Positions 23,640-34,332 of a DNA stretch of 64,000 nucleotides are shown piece after piece; the first letter of the stretch is position 1, and the number at the start of each line of letters is the position of its first letter. The notes under the pieces were generated by a model. That model searched no databases and was not told the DNA's origin. It saw only the letters and a list, made by a program, of their open reading frames with translations. The stretch is from Anastrepha obliqua (Eukaryota > Arthropoda > Insecta > Diptera > Tephritidae): positions 62,032,001 to 62,096,000 of the forward strand of contig NC_072893.1 in assembly GCF_027943255.1 (NCBI RefSeq), written 5' to 3'. The translations under genes were made by a program, and so were the position numbers.

Positions 23640-24520
23640 TCACAAAACGACTTGTAATATTATATCAACGACACAAGTTTACTGTAAACGTGCATTGGAA
23701 AAATTTCAAATTTCCCGTTACACTCAACAGGAAATTTTCACGAAATGGATGCATTACTCGATGAAGATCCATGTCAAACTCAAAAAAAAAAACTTGAAAA
23801 AACATTGGAAGTCACTCAACACGCCATTTCTAAACGTTTAAAAGCAGCCGGATACATTCACAAGCAAGGAAATTGGGTGCCACACGAATTGAAGCCGAGA
23901 GACGTTGAGAGACGATTTTGCATGTCTGAAATGCTACTTAATCGCCACAAAAAGAAATCGTTTTTGCATCGTATTGTCACTGGCGATGAAAAGTGGATTC
24001 ATTACGACAACCCAAAATGTACCATAAAAGATCATACGTAAAGCCAAGCCAACCAGCCAAGTCGACACCAAACCGAATATTCATGGTTTGAAGGTAATGC
24101 TCTGTATTTGGTGGGATCAGAAGGGTGTGCTGTACTATGAGCTGTTAAAATCGGGCCAGATGTTCACGGGAGAGCTATACAGACAACAATTGATACGTTT
24201 GAAGCGAATGGGCGAGCAGACACGAGAAATTGATTTTATATCATGACAATGCTCGGCCACATTTTGCAGTACCGCTCAAAAATTATTTGGAAAATGCCGG
24301 ATGGGAAATTTTACCTCCCGCCCTTATAGCTCCTTCTGGATACCACTTTTTTCGATCGATGCAGAATCACCTTTCTGGCATGCGGTTCACCAATGTTGAA
24401 GGTATTAAAAAATGGCCTGATGACTTTCTCGGGGCAAAAGATGAGTAGTTTTTTTTGGGATGGAATCCATAAATTGCTTGAAAGATGGTATTATTTTGAA
24501 TAAAATATTTTTTCACTTTT
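23640..24520 (+). pseudogene. Mariner DD34D-type transposase, decayed
   Basis: The plus strand shows a mariner protein in pieces. The DNA-binding/linker region comes first (HAISKRLKAAGYIHKQGNWV, then VPHELKPRDVERRF, 23745-23925). Then come the first catalytic Asp in VTGDEKWIHYDNPK (23975-24020), VMLCIWWDQKGV in another frame (about 24090), and the second Asp in YHDNARPHFA (24230-24265). The expected third Asp is lost: APSGYHFF replaces APSDYHFF, and several preceding residues (the PYSPD block) are missing. The C-terminus continues to about 24500. It is inactive by both frameshift and loss of the catalytic residue. Confidence 0.8.
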
Positions 24521-24784
24521 ATACTTAAATAAATGGGTTTTTACTTTTCAAATAAATATTTTCTTGGCGAAACAGGGAATTTTATTTAATTAGCAACAGA
24601 AATTCTTCTACGTTTTAAAAAAAAGCATTTTCACCAAATTGTAAAATTTTGGATGATTACAGATGGAATTACGCTTAGAAAATATTGAAAAAATTGCATG
24701 ATTTCATTAACAACTATAAGAAATTCTCTGTGAAAATTGATGAGGTAGATTTTTTTTTATCTTTGCATTTTGACCAAGTCTTAC

Positions 24785-25075
24785 GCCGTCTTCAGATTGA
24801 ATATAAATAAATATGGCTGCCCACTTTTACAAGTTAATGCACCGCCTCATCGATCAATAGTTGGGAGGGAGTTTCTGACAAAAAGTCAAACTATTTCGTT
24901 GCTCGATCGATCGAATTCACTTGATATAGCACCTTGTGACTTTTATCTCTTCTCCAAACTGCATTTGGTGAGGAAACGAAAGTGTCATGAATCGTTTGAA
25001 GCTATAAACGCCGCTGTGAGCAGAATTCCTAAAAAGCGCATAGACAGTTTAATAACTCGGGAAAAACCTAAAAAA
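24785..25075 (+). pseudogene. Mariner transposase fragment (catalytic C-terminal half)
   Basis: The open frame 24770-25231 begins with mariner sequence: NAPPHRSIVGREFLTKSQTI (second-Asp region, with the Asp itself lost), then SLDIAPCDFYLFSKLHL with the third Asp. After about 25075 the same frame runs by chance into LINE-derived sequence. The N-terminal half is missing. Confidence 0.7.
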
Positions 25076-25094
25076 AAAATTATATTGAAAAGAA

Positions 25095-25375
25095 GACCAA
25101 CATCGGCACTCATGCGGGGAAGTTTGGAATTTCGTACAATCTCTATTGCAAAAGCTGTGGGGATCGTGCAGAGAAAAAGACTGTTGAGCACCTTCTCTGC
25201 AAATGTCCGGCTCTGGCGGCTAGGCGTTTGAAATTCCTTAGCGTGCCCTTTACGGATGGCTTGAGGAAAGTCTCCAGCCTAGATTCCTTTTCTCTCCCCC
25301 ACTACACAGTACTGGATGGCTGTAGGTGGTTTTCTCTTCCCAACATTTTTTTCGCCATCTAACCTACCTACCTAG
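25095..25375 (+). pseudogene. Non-LTR retrotransposon C-terminal fragment (zinc-knuckle region)
   Basis: Plus-strand translation gives YCKSCGDRAEKKTVEHLLCK and CPALAARRLKFL, the Cys/His-rich block that follows RNase H in R1-like ORF2 proteins, then LLDGCRWF-like tail residues. It is the same type of C-terminus as at 15950-16110 and 35952-36407. Only the 3' end of the element is present, as usual for 5'-truncated LINE insertions. Confidence 0.7.
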
Positions 25376-26962
25376 AAGACCAACACAATGATTAATATTT
25401 TTTCTAATTTTCTACAAAATATCTGCCGGCCCTTTCTGTTCATAAAAATGTAGCCTTCTTTGGAATTGAGGCTATCCAACAAACAAACCTAAATTTATAA
25501 GCATCGTTTTTATATGCCTACCCATAGGCGATGTGTATATAAATCTGGTTCCTCCAGACTTGGACACTACTTCGCTTGCCCTTTGTTTTCTTATTTCTTA
25601 TCTCCATTAAATAGAAAAGCATTAGCTAATCAAGCATTAGCTTTGGCTCTGCTCGTAGTGCCCTTTATTTCTAATCAAATTCCTGTCTAACATTCGCGGC
25701 ATTCGTACTAACCGCAGTGAAATTTCTGCGCAGCGTAAAACCAAAACTTCACATCCAACAGTTCCTTTGAGACATTCTTTTACTCAATTTAATTTACTAT
25801 TGGCTAATTAATCGACTTTTATGCAAGTCAGGTTTGTTAGATAGCATGGCGGTCATTGAGTTGACCTCAATGTAGGAAGGGAGAATGAAGCGTGTCAAGC
25901 AAGCGTTATGCTTTCACTGGAATTACATGACCATTTAGATGATTTATGCATGACTTTTCTGAAGTGATTTTAGTGCTCACGGTTATAGAGAGTATGTGTT
26001 TGTGTGGACATAACATAAATGCATCGGTGCGAGAGTAGCATACATGAGTATGACTTTCATGCGCTCCTCCTCCAAACGTATTCACCCATTTACTCTCACT
26101 CTAAGAGCAATCGTTTCCCCAATTCATCTGGCGCGTAAAAGTGACGCAGTGCGCTATTTGCACGAATAGCCGCCACCCGATGTGTTTGTGTGTTCGTGTG
26201 TGCATTTGTGTACGATGTAGGTTGTGCTGCGAAAGCGGTAATGCGAGTATATAACAAGTTGGTATGTACTCCCCTAATAATAATATCCCCTTACCATTTA
26301 GAGTGTAGAAACTAATTCGAAAATGTTAAGCGCTTAATGGGCTGAAGGAGGGGCTGAACAATTATATTGTTAGCGATGCTTAAGTACACACTTGCACTTA
26401 TTTATGTACATACATAAGCTCAAATACTTGCCCAACAACTTGTGTTAATTACAAAAGTTTATGTAGTTATTTTGAACTGACTAAGCTCTTGGGTGCTTTA
26501 CTAATTTTTTGCTATTTTGCTCGTTTTTAGTTTTTCTCAAGACGCAACGTAGACCATAGGCATAACACAATTTTTTCTATTTATTTATGTAGATAAATAT
26601 TACACAACTATTTTTATAAATACTTGCTTGTATTTGTGTTTTTTTTCGCTTAAGGGATTTGAAAAAGATATTTCTTATCCTTGGTTTTCCTAGCCACAAC
26701 TGTCTGATTCAATTCTCTTAACTATGAATGCCAAAGAAAACTTTTCTGACATGAGAGATGCCAATAATGAGAGGTACTTGGAGCTAGGTGTCTAGCGAAC
26801 CATGACGTATGCCCTTTTGAGAACAATAGCATGTCATGTTCAAAGTTTGGGCAATTTTCCAACTAAATGTTTTTTATGAGACATATCACAGCTCATATCA
26901 TACAGCTCATGGGGTCATACATATAATACTTCGCACGATTTTTGGCCCTCCTCACTCACATG

Positions 26963-27088
26963 GCGGCCGCCGTAGCCGAATGGGTTGGTGCGTGGTCACC
27001 ATTCGGAATTCACTGAGAGGACGTTGGTTCGAATCTCGGTGAAAGCCTAACAGAAGTGTACGCGCCAATTATTTATTTTTTTATTTTT
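26963..27088 (+). mobile_element. Short 126 bp SINE copy with perfect target-site duplication
   Basis: It starts GCGGCCGCCGTAGCC with A box and B box (GGTTCGAATCTCGG) on the plus strand. It jumps directly from the tRNA-like head to the SINE tail AACAGAAGTGTACGCGCC and a T-rich end. An 11 bp duplication TCACTCACATG flanks it (26952-26962 and 27089-27099). The body present in the 21577-21897 copy is absent. Confidence 0.88.
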
Positions 27089-27099
27089 TCACTCACATG

Positions 27100-27445
27100 A
27101 CAGTTACCGCATTTGAATGAAGCACGAGCTGTATGAGCTTTACGGAGATATTGACATAGTCAAACGAGTCACCCTGCAGCGACTACTGTGGCTGGGTCAC
27201 GTCATCCGTATGGAAGGAAGTACTCCGGCGAAGAAGGTGTTTCAAACAGTAATTGGCGCTCGGCGGTGAAGACAGCGTTCTCGTGTCCGGTGGAAGGACC
27301 AAATTGAAGATGACCTGACTTCTCTTGGCTTAAGAAACTGGAAAAGGTGTGCGGAAAACAAAGACAGCTGGCAAGACATTTTTCGGCAAGATGTAACTCG
27401 ATAACAGATTGTTATGGCCAATTAAGTAAGTAAGTAAGTATTTAT
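27100..27445 (+). pseudogene. Non-LTR retrotransposon 3' end with (TAAG)n tail
   Basis: The plus strand reads VKRVTLQRLLWLGHVIRME, then RQRSRVRWKDQIEDDL and a short tail. This is the LGHV...RP..W C-terminal signature of a Jockey/RTE-like ORF2 family. The coding end is followed by TAAGTAAGTAAGTAAGTA (about 27425-27442), a microsatellite tail typical of some LINE 3' ends. It is 5'-truncated. Confidence 0.75.
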
Positions 27446-27453
27446 GGACCAAA

Positions 27454-27555
27454 TAAAGGGTGGTTAAGTTTCAAGGGCCGGTATTGATTTTGAATTAAGT
27501 ACAATTTTTTTAAGAAATTATTGTAATTTTTCTTTATATATAGCTTCTGCTCAAA
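27454..27555 (-). repeat. Solitary end of the DD41D mariner family
   Basis: AAAGGGTGGTTAAGTTTCAA and the following AGGGCCGGTATTGATTTTGA match, in inverse orientation, the right end of the 7234-7606 element including the adjoining AAGAAATTATT block. No partner end was found. Confidence 0.6.
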
Positions 27556-27659
27556 TATGAACAAGACGTTATAAATAAAACGGTAGGACTGTCATAAGCT
27601 TACATGGCAAATTTCAGCGTGATATGTCACATAGTTAGTTTTCTGTGCTACTGTAAACA

Positions 27660-28990
27660 AGTCAAGCTCGAGTGTGTTCTTCGAATTCTCTTTTATGACT
27701 TCAATTGTCTCAAAATGTTTTCCACGGAGCGGATCGATTCCTATTTATCACATCTAAGATGTATTTCGCATGCCCGGAAAACCCATTCGACTGTAGTAAG
27801 ACTTATTACCTGGACGATTTGGTAGAATGTCTAAAAAAAACTTTCCAAAAGTGTAGACAAGACAGCAGCTTCCAAAGTATAGACGAGTCGATGACAAAAT
27901 TCAAGGGCCGCAGCTCACTCAAGCAATACATGCCCCTAAAACCGGTGAAAAGAGGTATAAAAATGTGGCTTAGGTGTGACGCTGTAATAGGTTACACGTA
28001 CGATTTCAATATTTATTGCGGAAAAGACCTTGAAGAACACTCGGGAACCCTTGGAGAAAGAGTAGTAACTAAACTCATCAGCTCAGTCGCAGAAAATGAT
28101 GTTACTTTGTGTTACAATCGCTTTTTCACATCAGTTAATCTGTTAAATACTTTACCTTATCCAGCCGTTGGTACTACAATGCGTAACAGGAAAAACGTTC
28201 CCGAGTTTACAAGTAAGAAACTTGAGCGAGGAGAAGCAGAATTCAAAAGTACATCATCTGGCCTTTTATGCGTAAAATGGCAGGACACGAAGGAGGTTTT
28301 GGTGGGGGGGAGCATTACGTCATACTTTAACTGAAAAGTTCGACTTTTTTGGTTTCAGATGATTCTACGACGAATGCCGATTGGCACCGCAGAGCACCTC
28401 TCGAAAAACATAATATATCTCCAAAAAAACTCTGCCATGGGCTTATTTGTCAATATTTTATTATTAATATTTTTTAAAAACTTATTGAAAATATGTACAA
28501 TAACATGCAACTGATTTTATTAGAGTATCTTAAGCCATATTTCTGTAAAAAATTCAAAAAAAAGTGTTTTTTTTTAGCGCTAAACCCTACCACCCCCTTG
28601 AAAACAGGGGAAAAAGTCCAAGTGCCATGTCCAAACGCAATTCAATTTTATCGTTAAATTATGGGAGGGGTCGACTTAGCCGATCAAATGAGTGGACTTT
28701 ACGAATATGATCGGAAGTCGGATAGATGGTGGAAGAAGGTTTTTTACTTTACTTTCTTATGATGGCAGCCGTAAACGCTTGGATCATTTATAATGGACTT
28801 AGAAGGGAAAAAAGCCTTTCAAATCGTTTTTGGTGACCTTGGCAGAGACACTCATAGATGAAGGCGTCGGGTTACAGGACAGAAACATCTACCTATTGAA
28901 GGCGATACATGACGGCATTGTTTTAGTTACAGCGAACAAAAAAACAGACACGTACAAAAACAATATGTAAGGAGTGCCAAGTTCCCTTGT
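27660..28990 (+). pseudogene. piggyBac-type transposase (PGBD3-like), decayed
   Basis: The frame 27705-28310 carries most of the catalytic core. After a decayed start come SKTYYLDDLVECLKKTF, then the first Asp in QSIDESMTKFKG (about 27875). The second site reads CYNRFFTSVNLL, where the expected Asp is Asn (about 28110). After an unexplained interruption of about 0.25 kb, the third Asp appears in IMGGVDLADQMSGLY (about 28660-28705), followed by KSDRWWKKVFY. A Cys/His-rich C-terminal domain follows, frameshifted, up to 28990. The N-terminal third is missing and I found no TTAA-flanked ends. piggyBac transposases cut and paste DNA at TTAA; this copy is dead. Confidence 0.82.
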
Positions 28991-28999
28991 GCAAGTTTT

Positions 29000-29836
29000 G
29001 CTTTGCATCATTTCATCCACATAATTTTATTTAAAATTATTACATTGCTTTGAATTACCATCTATGTATTTAATTACTAATTATTTGATTCTTTATAAAA
29101 TTACTTATTTTGTGTATTATTTACATGCAAAATAAATAAATTATTTCGTTTTATTATTGTAAGAAAAAATATGGTCTAGTATGTTTTGTAGGACGGTTGG
29201 TACACATATGTACCACATAACATCCCGGATGGTACAATGGTTAACCCCAATGGATTAAAAAAATTAAATCTCTATTTTGTAACGAATTGTGTGTTTTAAT
29301 TAGTTTAATGTTAATACTTCAAAAAAACATTTTCCATGACTGTCCTTAGTAATTTGGCAACCCGCTGTATGCTAATTCCAAATACTTTTCTCATAAATCG
29401 CAATTATCAAAAACCAGTAGTTCAACACAAAAGTTCAAATATGAAAGTTTGATTTATAAAAGTACATTTACACGAATTAAACTCCATACACGTCCATTGG
29501 CAATAAAATAAAAGTTGTCCGTATTATTGAAGTTAAACGGCTGAATTTAGATACCGAAAAGTCTCATACACAAACTCCTACTGAGTTTCATCCACATAAC
29601 AATAAATCATGCAATCGAAGTATATCAGAACAGCAAATTCATCTTACACACACACACACATCCACACTCGTATCAGCAGACATGCGATGGGTATCAGAAC
29701 TCATTGAAAAGCATGGAGTTACTCGTGTTTCCAAACTACCAAATTGTTTTAGTTTGCTCAACTTTCACTCAGTTGATCTATCGCATTTAGTTTTTGCGTA
29801 TGTATATGTAGGTATTTTGTCTGCCTGCTTACTCAC
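29000..29836. other. Intronic sequence, nothing recognised
   Basis: AT-rich, with a short CA repeat near 29645-29665. An open frame at 29682-29903 overlaps the dpr exon in antisense and is not a gene. Confidence 0.4.
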
Positions 29837-30005
29837 CATCAACGATGTGCACACGCACCGATGTAGGATTTGCATTCGATGGCGTACATGTGTAGAGTCC
29901 TGAGTCCTGCTGTATGGCCTTCTGCACCAATAGTCGACTGGTGGTGACTACACCTTTCTCAGTTACCAGTGATATGCCGCCACGTGGTGAATCGAAATTT
30001 ATGAC
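29837..30005 (-). CDS. dpr: dpr-family protein, Ig domain 2 exon (second half)
   Basis: The 169 bp exon is bounded by acceptor ATTCCAG (complement, ending at 30006) and donor GTGAGT (29836-29831). It encodes VINFDSPRGGISLVTEKG, TTSRLLVQKA, then DSGLYTCTPSNANPTS and VRVHIVD. DSPRGGxSLxTEKG and YTCTPSNA are the diagnostic sequence of Dpr Ig domain 2. The Cys in YTC pairs with the Cys of the preceding exon to form the Ig disulfide. It joins in phase 0 to exon 34205-34332 and leaves one base (G) for the next exon. The wording resembles Dpr11-like members, but I cannot fix the paralogue without alignment. Confidence 0.9.
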
Positions 30006-30439
30006 CTGGAATCGAAGGAAACAAAATGTGAATGAATGAAATGAAAATCAGTATTAAAAATTGTGGCTGAAATGATTCAACCTGAGCGTAAGAATAAAAC
30101 TGGGTAAATGAGGTTACATTTTAGTTGAGGAAGAGCAGGAAAAATAGCATTTCTAATATAAGTTAAATCACATCAACCCTGTCATTCAATAGAAACAAAG
30201 TGATATACTCATATTTGTGCATAAAATTTGCTTAGGCAGTAGAAGTAAACAACAGTGAGCCCATCATAGTTTCTTTTCCCCGCAATATATTAGAGGAAAC
30301 CAAAATTCAAGTCGTTTCTGCGCATGTCGATGCTCATTTACCGTTTATGAGTTCATTGCATAGTTCGAAGTCATGCCAAAGATATTTCAAAGTTAAAGTG
30401 ACTTGTTTACTTGCAATGCAACAGTTGCCATCAAAACAT

Positions 30440-31620
30440 TTGCGAGGTTTACCGATGTTCGTAAAAGCTAAATGTGGTTTTCTAAGTTAAAATCTGGTAA
30501 TTTCGATATTTTCGACTCACATCGCTCACGAAAACCAACAAATTTAGACAATGGCGCATTAAAGGAGGAAGTGGGAGCAAAACCGTGTCCGCCTTTATTC
30601 TTAACTAACCTCGGTCGACTAACCAAGAACTTTGGCAACAAAATGGTAAAAAAACAAAGCAGGTGTTCCGCGTAATCTGTCTGAAGGGAAGGAATTAACC
30701 GATCCATGACAAGCAGGTTTTTGATTGCTTGATCAGTGGAAATAAAAAATGGGTCATGTATGATAATCCAAAACGCAAAAAGCAGTAGCTCTCTCTGCGT
30801 GAACTGTCACGAAGGACTGCTAAGCCAGGTTAACATCCGAAAAAGGCGCTTTTGTGCGTTTGGTGGCGTACACATGGAGTCGTCCCCTTTGAACTGCTTT
30901 AACCTGAGGAAACTGCACCCCTTGTCGTGACCAATTAAATCGAGTAAATCGTTAATTGAAAAATATCCAGCGATTTTCAAGAGAAAAGGCGTTCGTTCCT
31001 ACGACAGCCGGTTCTACGTTATCGGAACGACCCGGATTCATATCCGGCTAATAGTCGCTCCAGCAGTTAAAATAACAACAACAATAGGAAAAAATATTAC
31101 TTTGCAACAGGCTAATGCACGACGAAGAAGACGCAGAAAACCGTCTGCGTAAATCTAGGTCCGCCTTTGGACGGTTACAGCCAATTTGGAAAAATCGACG
31201 GATAATAAGTAAAGACTTTTGGCCGAACCCTACCCAAAATACCGACTTGTAGCAGATAACCGAGGGAGATCCAATCCAAAAGCCGATAAGTGGTTCTAAA
31301 TGGCGATCGATTGGGCACACTCTCAAAAGGACAGGGAAAGCATTAGCAGAACAGTATTGCAATGGAACCTACAAGGACACAGACGAAGTATTAAATGTAT
31401 TTGAAGCCCTATGTTCCAAAGTAGAATAATAAAGGAATAAATAAAATGCAAGACCGCACTGCGCAAGAAAAACGCTGAAAAGTATTAAAAGATTGGAGTT
31501 GGAAGTACTGTTTCACCCTGTATACTCTCCCGACATTGCACAATCTGATTTCCGTTTAATCGTTTCATTTGTCTTATTAATCCACAGAGCTAATTAGTAA
31601 AAATATCACCAAAAATGTTT
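30440..31620 (+). pseudogene. Mariner DD34D-type transposase split by a LINE fragment
   Basis: The left part (30440-31007) reads WFSKLKSGNFDIFDSHRSRK (DNA-binding domain end), then GNKKWVMYDNPKRKK (first catalytic region, with the Asp of the GDE motif lost), a frameshifted LLCVWW block and NRLIEKYPAIFKRKGV. The right part (31446-31620) resumes with ARPHCARKTLKSIKRLELEV, then FHPVYSPDIAQSDFR with the third Asp. The residues just before the break (FKRKGV) and just after it (ARPH) are neighbours in intact mariners, except for a few residues including the second Asp. The break is filled by LINE-derived sequence at 31008-31445. Confidence 0.72.
31008..31445 (+). pseudogene. LINE-derived insert inside the mariner
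   Basis: The first 85 bp (CCGGTTCTACG..., ending in AACAACAACAATA near 31087) look like the tail of a retroelement. From 31115 the plus strand encodes a non-LTR ORF2 piece: DEEDAENRLRKSRSAFGRLQ, then PIWKNRRI. After a deletion come SIGHTLKRTGKALAEQ and a final FEALCSKVE with stop codons. This is the region between reverse transcriptase and C-terminus of the family also seen at 22060-22800. Confidence 0.65.
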
Positions 31621-31796
31621 ATTGACAATTATGCTTCATTGAATTTTTATCATTCTGAGGCACCTTATAACGGTACAACTTTGGCCGACATCAAATTTTT
31701 ATCTTTATGTTAAATATTTTAAAATTTATTGTTGTTTCAACTTTCAGGATATGTAAAATTACTTTATGGATAGAGAAAAATCCAAACAGGTAACTA

Positions 31797-32030
31797 GCGG
31801 CCGCCGTAGCCGAATGGGTTGGTGCGTGACTACCATTCGGAATTCACAGAGAGAACATAGGTTCGAGTCTCGGTAAAATACCAAAATGAAGAAAAACAAT
31901 TTTCTAATAGCGGCCGCCCCCCTGCAGACAATGGCAAACCTCCGAGTGTATTTCTGCCACGAAAAATCTCCTCATAAAAATATCTGCAGTTCGGAATCGG
32001 CTTGAAGCTGTAAGTCCCTCCATTTAGTGG
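31797..32030 (+). mobile_element. tRNA-derived SINE copy
   Basis: The plus strand starts GCGGCCGCCGTAGCC with an intact A box and a B box GGTTCGAGTCTCGG. The body follows (GGCAAACCTCCGAGTGTATT, AAAATATCTGCAGTTCGGAA, CCCTCCATTTAGTGG). The tail (AAGTGTACGCG) is missing. No convincing target duplication was found. Confidence 0.8.
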
Positions 32031-32091
32031 AGGTCAAGGTTTCCTGGTAAGCCAAATTTTTTAAAAAATGTTTGAGCATAATATTGATATA

Positions 32092-33125
32092 CGAAGTGTG
32101 TTCAAAAAGTATCGCGAATTTTGAATTTTCGCGGGTTACGTATATTCGAATTTCGATTTTTTGTGGCGATATGTTGGTACTCATGTCACTCACTCATTCC
32201 GATGATTTCGGCCATTTTGAATGTTCAATTAATTGTTGACAGCTGCTTTGCTTGCACGTGTTTCGGCTCGTCTTCGATTTTTACCTATTCAAAAAGATGG
32301 ATCAAAGAACCTGTATCAAATTTTGTACGAAAAATGAAATTAAGTACGCGGATGTATTCCGAATGTTGACTGTGTCATATGGAGAAGCAACTTTGGACAA
32401 AAGCAACGTTTATCGGTGGTACAAAATGTTCTGTTATGTGAACGACGAAAAGCGTGCCGGACGCCCGAGCACTTCAACAACAGATGATAAAATTGATGAT
32501 GTGAAGAGAATGGTATTGACCAATCGTCGTATCAGCGTTAGAGAAGTTGCTGAGGACCTAGACATATCGATTGGCTCGTGCCATTCGATTTTTTCAATGA
32601 TTTGGGCATGAGACGCGTCGCCGCAAAATTCGTATCAAAACTGCTCAATTTCGACCAAAGGCAGCATCGCAGGAATATTGCTAATGAGATCTTGGACTCT
32701 GTCCGCGACGACCCAAATTTGCTCCAGAGGGTCACAACTGGTGACGAATCATGGGTTTATGGTTATGACGTGGAAATCAAAGCTCAATCATCTCAATGAC
32801 GCTCCCGAATGAACCAAGGTCGAAAAAAGCGCTCCAAGTTCGATCGAACGTAAAAGTTTCTCTTACCGTTTTCTTTGATTGCTGGGACGTTGTGCATCAT
32901 GAGTTCTTGCCACAGGGGAAAACGGTCAATAAGAAATTTTACCTGCAAGTTATGCGCAATTTGCGCTAAGCAATCAGCCAAAAATGTCTGGATTTGTGGA
33001 AGAACAAAAATTGGCTCTTGCACCACGATAACGCCCCTGCTCACACATCGTTGCTTGTGCGCGACTTTTTGGCCAAAAACAACACACTAATGATGCCACA
33101 GCCACCGTGTATTTATCTACAACCT
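32092..33125 (+). pseudogene. Mariner DD34D element, 3'-truncated
   Basis: A terminal repeat CGAAGTGTGTTCAAAAAGTA starts at 32092 after TA. The transposase starts near 32297 (MDQRTCIKFCTKNEIKYADV). The DNA-binding region includes LDKSNVYRWYKMF, KRAGRPSTS and VREVAEDLDISIGSCHSI. A frameshift near 32600 leads to DLGMRRVAAKFVSKLLNFDQ. The first Asp is in VTTGDESWVYGYD (32728-32770). EFLPQGKTVNKKFYLQVMR follows in another frame, then the second Asp in WLLHHDNAPAHTS (about 33015-33055). The sequence ends after MMPQPP near 33115, so the third Asp and right end are absent. Confidence 0.85.
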
Positions 33126-34204
33126 GCAAGGTTCTTTATCCATGAATGAACAGCGGGTTCTGTCTTTGCTGTATCTAAGAATGGCCTCCCTCGAAACATT
33201 GTTGAATGCACCACTAATGTCTAGAAATACTCCTAAAAGCGGGTTTACCCATACAACATTTCTCTGCAGAAATCCGAGATTTCAAAATAGTCTTTTTGAA
33301 ATTTCTACGGCGACTTGCCTTAACTCGCAGATACTCATGACAGGCAACGCTTTTAAAAATTCGTGTTTCACACAGATCACACACATACAAGAAGTCACTT
33401 TTCATCCATTTTGACACACCCACTATTTTTCTTTAACATTTTTTATTGGCTTCCTATTACCACGTAATAACCGAAGATTAGCCAAACAGGCTAAAAATAA
33501 ACGCATACATGCTTAAAATTATAAAATAAGTTTGTTTGAATCTGCCATGACGAACAGAGCAAATAAACTATATAGGAAAAAGAATGCCATAAAAACTATA
33601 AATCAAGCTGCTATGCGCCCCAATACAAGCTAGCAAATGTATTTATGTCAGTTATTGTACCGTACAGGGATTTAATATCCCTTCGCTTATTATGGCTATT
33701 AGTCAAATGTCTCCCGTCATTTTTTTGGTATTTCCCTTCCGCCACAACTCTCTCTCTCTACCTTTATTTGCTTTGACATTTTTGACATAATTTTTTTTCG
33801 CTTAGTTGCTTTGTCATTTGTAAGTAATTCTATGTGTGTTAGTCTACCGTTAATATTTTTCTTTTATATTTCAGCTCTTTAGTGTTCACGTCGGCCTTTC
33901 TGGCGTACCCTCGTCAAATGATTTCACATTTATTTGCCAAGTAAATGTCATATTTTTATGACATAGACAAGCACCCTCGCCAACGTGTGCTTGAATACTC
34001 ACATGTGTATGCTAGTAAAAGATTTTTATAATGAGCATTTTGGGGAAAAACTGTCTTTAAAGAAGATTCTCTAAATTCTTGACAGTAACTTTTATTGTAT
34101 TGCCTGAAAGCAAAAAGTACAGATTTTTTTGTATCATACAATAAACTTTAACAAGGTCGGACATCTTCTTAAGTCACCTTAAGGCACCTTTGGTTTCCGC
34201 TTAC

Positions 34205-34332
34205 CTCTCGATTATGTGACCAAATGACTGTTGGCGGCGGTTCGGGAGCAAATTTTACAATACAAGTCAAATTGATTGTGGAACCTTTATTTATATGTAG
34301 CTCTGGACCACCAATTACGTCAGTGATGGGTT
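34205..34332 (-). CDS. dpr: dpr-family protein, Ig domain 2 exon (first half)
   Basis: The 128 bp exon is bounded by acceptor TTTGCAG (complement, ending at 34333) and donor GTAAGC (from 34204). After two bases completing a split codon it encodes PITDVIGGPELHINKGSTIN, then LTCIVKFAPEPPPTVIWSHN and RE. GGPxLxxNKGSTINLTCxV is the hallmark opening of Dpr Ig domain 2. The Cys is the first of the Ig disulfide, NLT is a potential N-glycosylation site, and Trp in VIW is the core Trp of the fold. It begins in phase 1, which predicts an upstream Ig1 exon ending in a single base, not identified in this window. Confidence 0.9.

Larger units (their letters stand above)
20115..29836 (-). other. dpr: Intron of the dpr gene (about 9.7 kb), filled with transposons
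   Basis: The intron is bounded by a consensus donor (GTGAGT, complement of 29831-29836) and an acceptor ending in CTGTAG. It holds a GA-rich tract, two SINE copies, several LINE fragments, two mariners and a piggyBac relic. Stretches without recognised elements (20115-21360, 22800-23635 and 25380-26950) are ordinary AT-rich intron sequence, apart from the dispersed repeat at 23049-23180. Confidence 0.75.
30006..34204 (-). other. dpr: Intron of the dpr gene (about 4.2 kb)
   Basis: The donor is GTAAGC (complement of 34204-34199) and the acceptor is ATTCCAG. The intron holds mariner, LINE and SINE copies listed separately. The parts at 30006-30440, 31620-31796 and 33130-34204 show no recognised element. 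Confidence 0.75.

Noticed and set aside
26963..27040. Possible functional tRNA gene (clear A and B boxes)
   Set aside because: The same head is attached to SINE body or tail in other copies, and here it is flanked by a retrotransposition duplication; it is a SINE head, not a tRNA gene.
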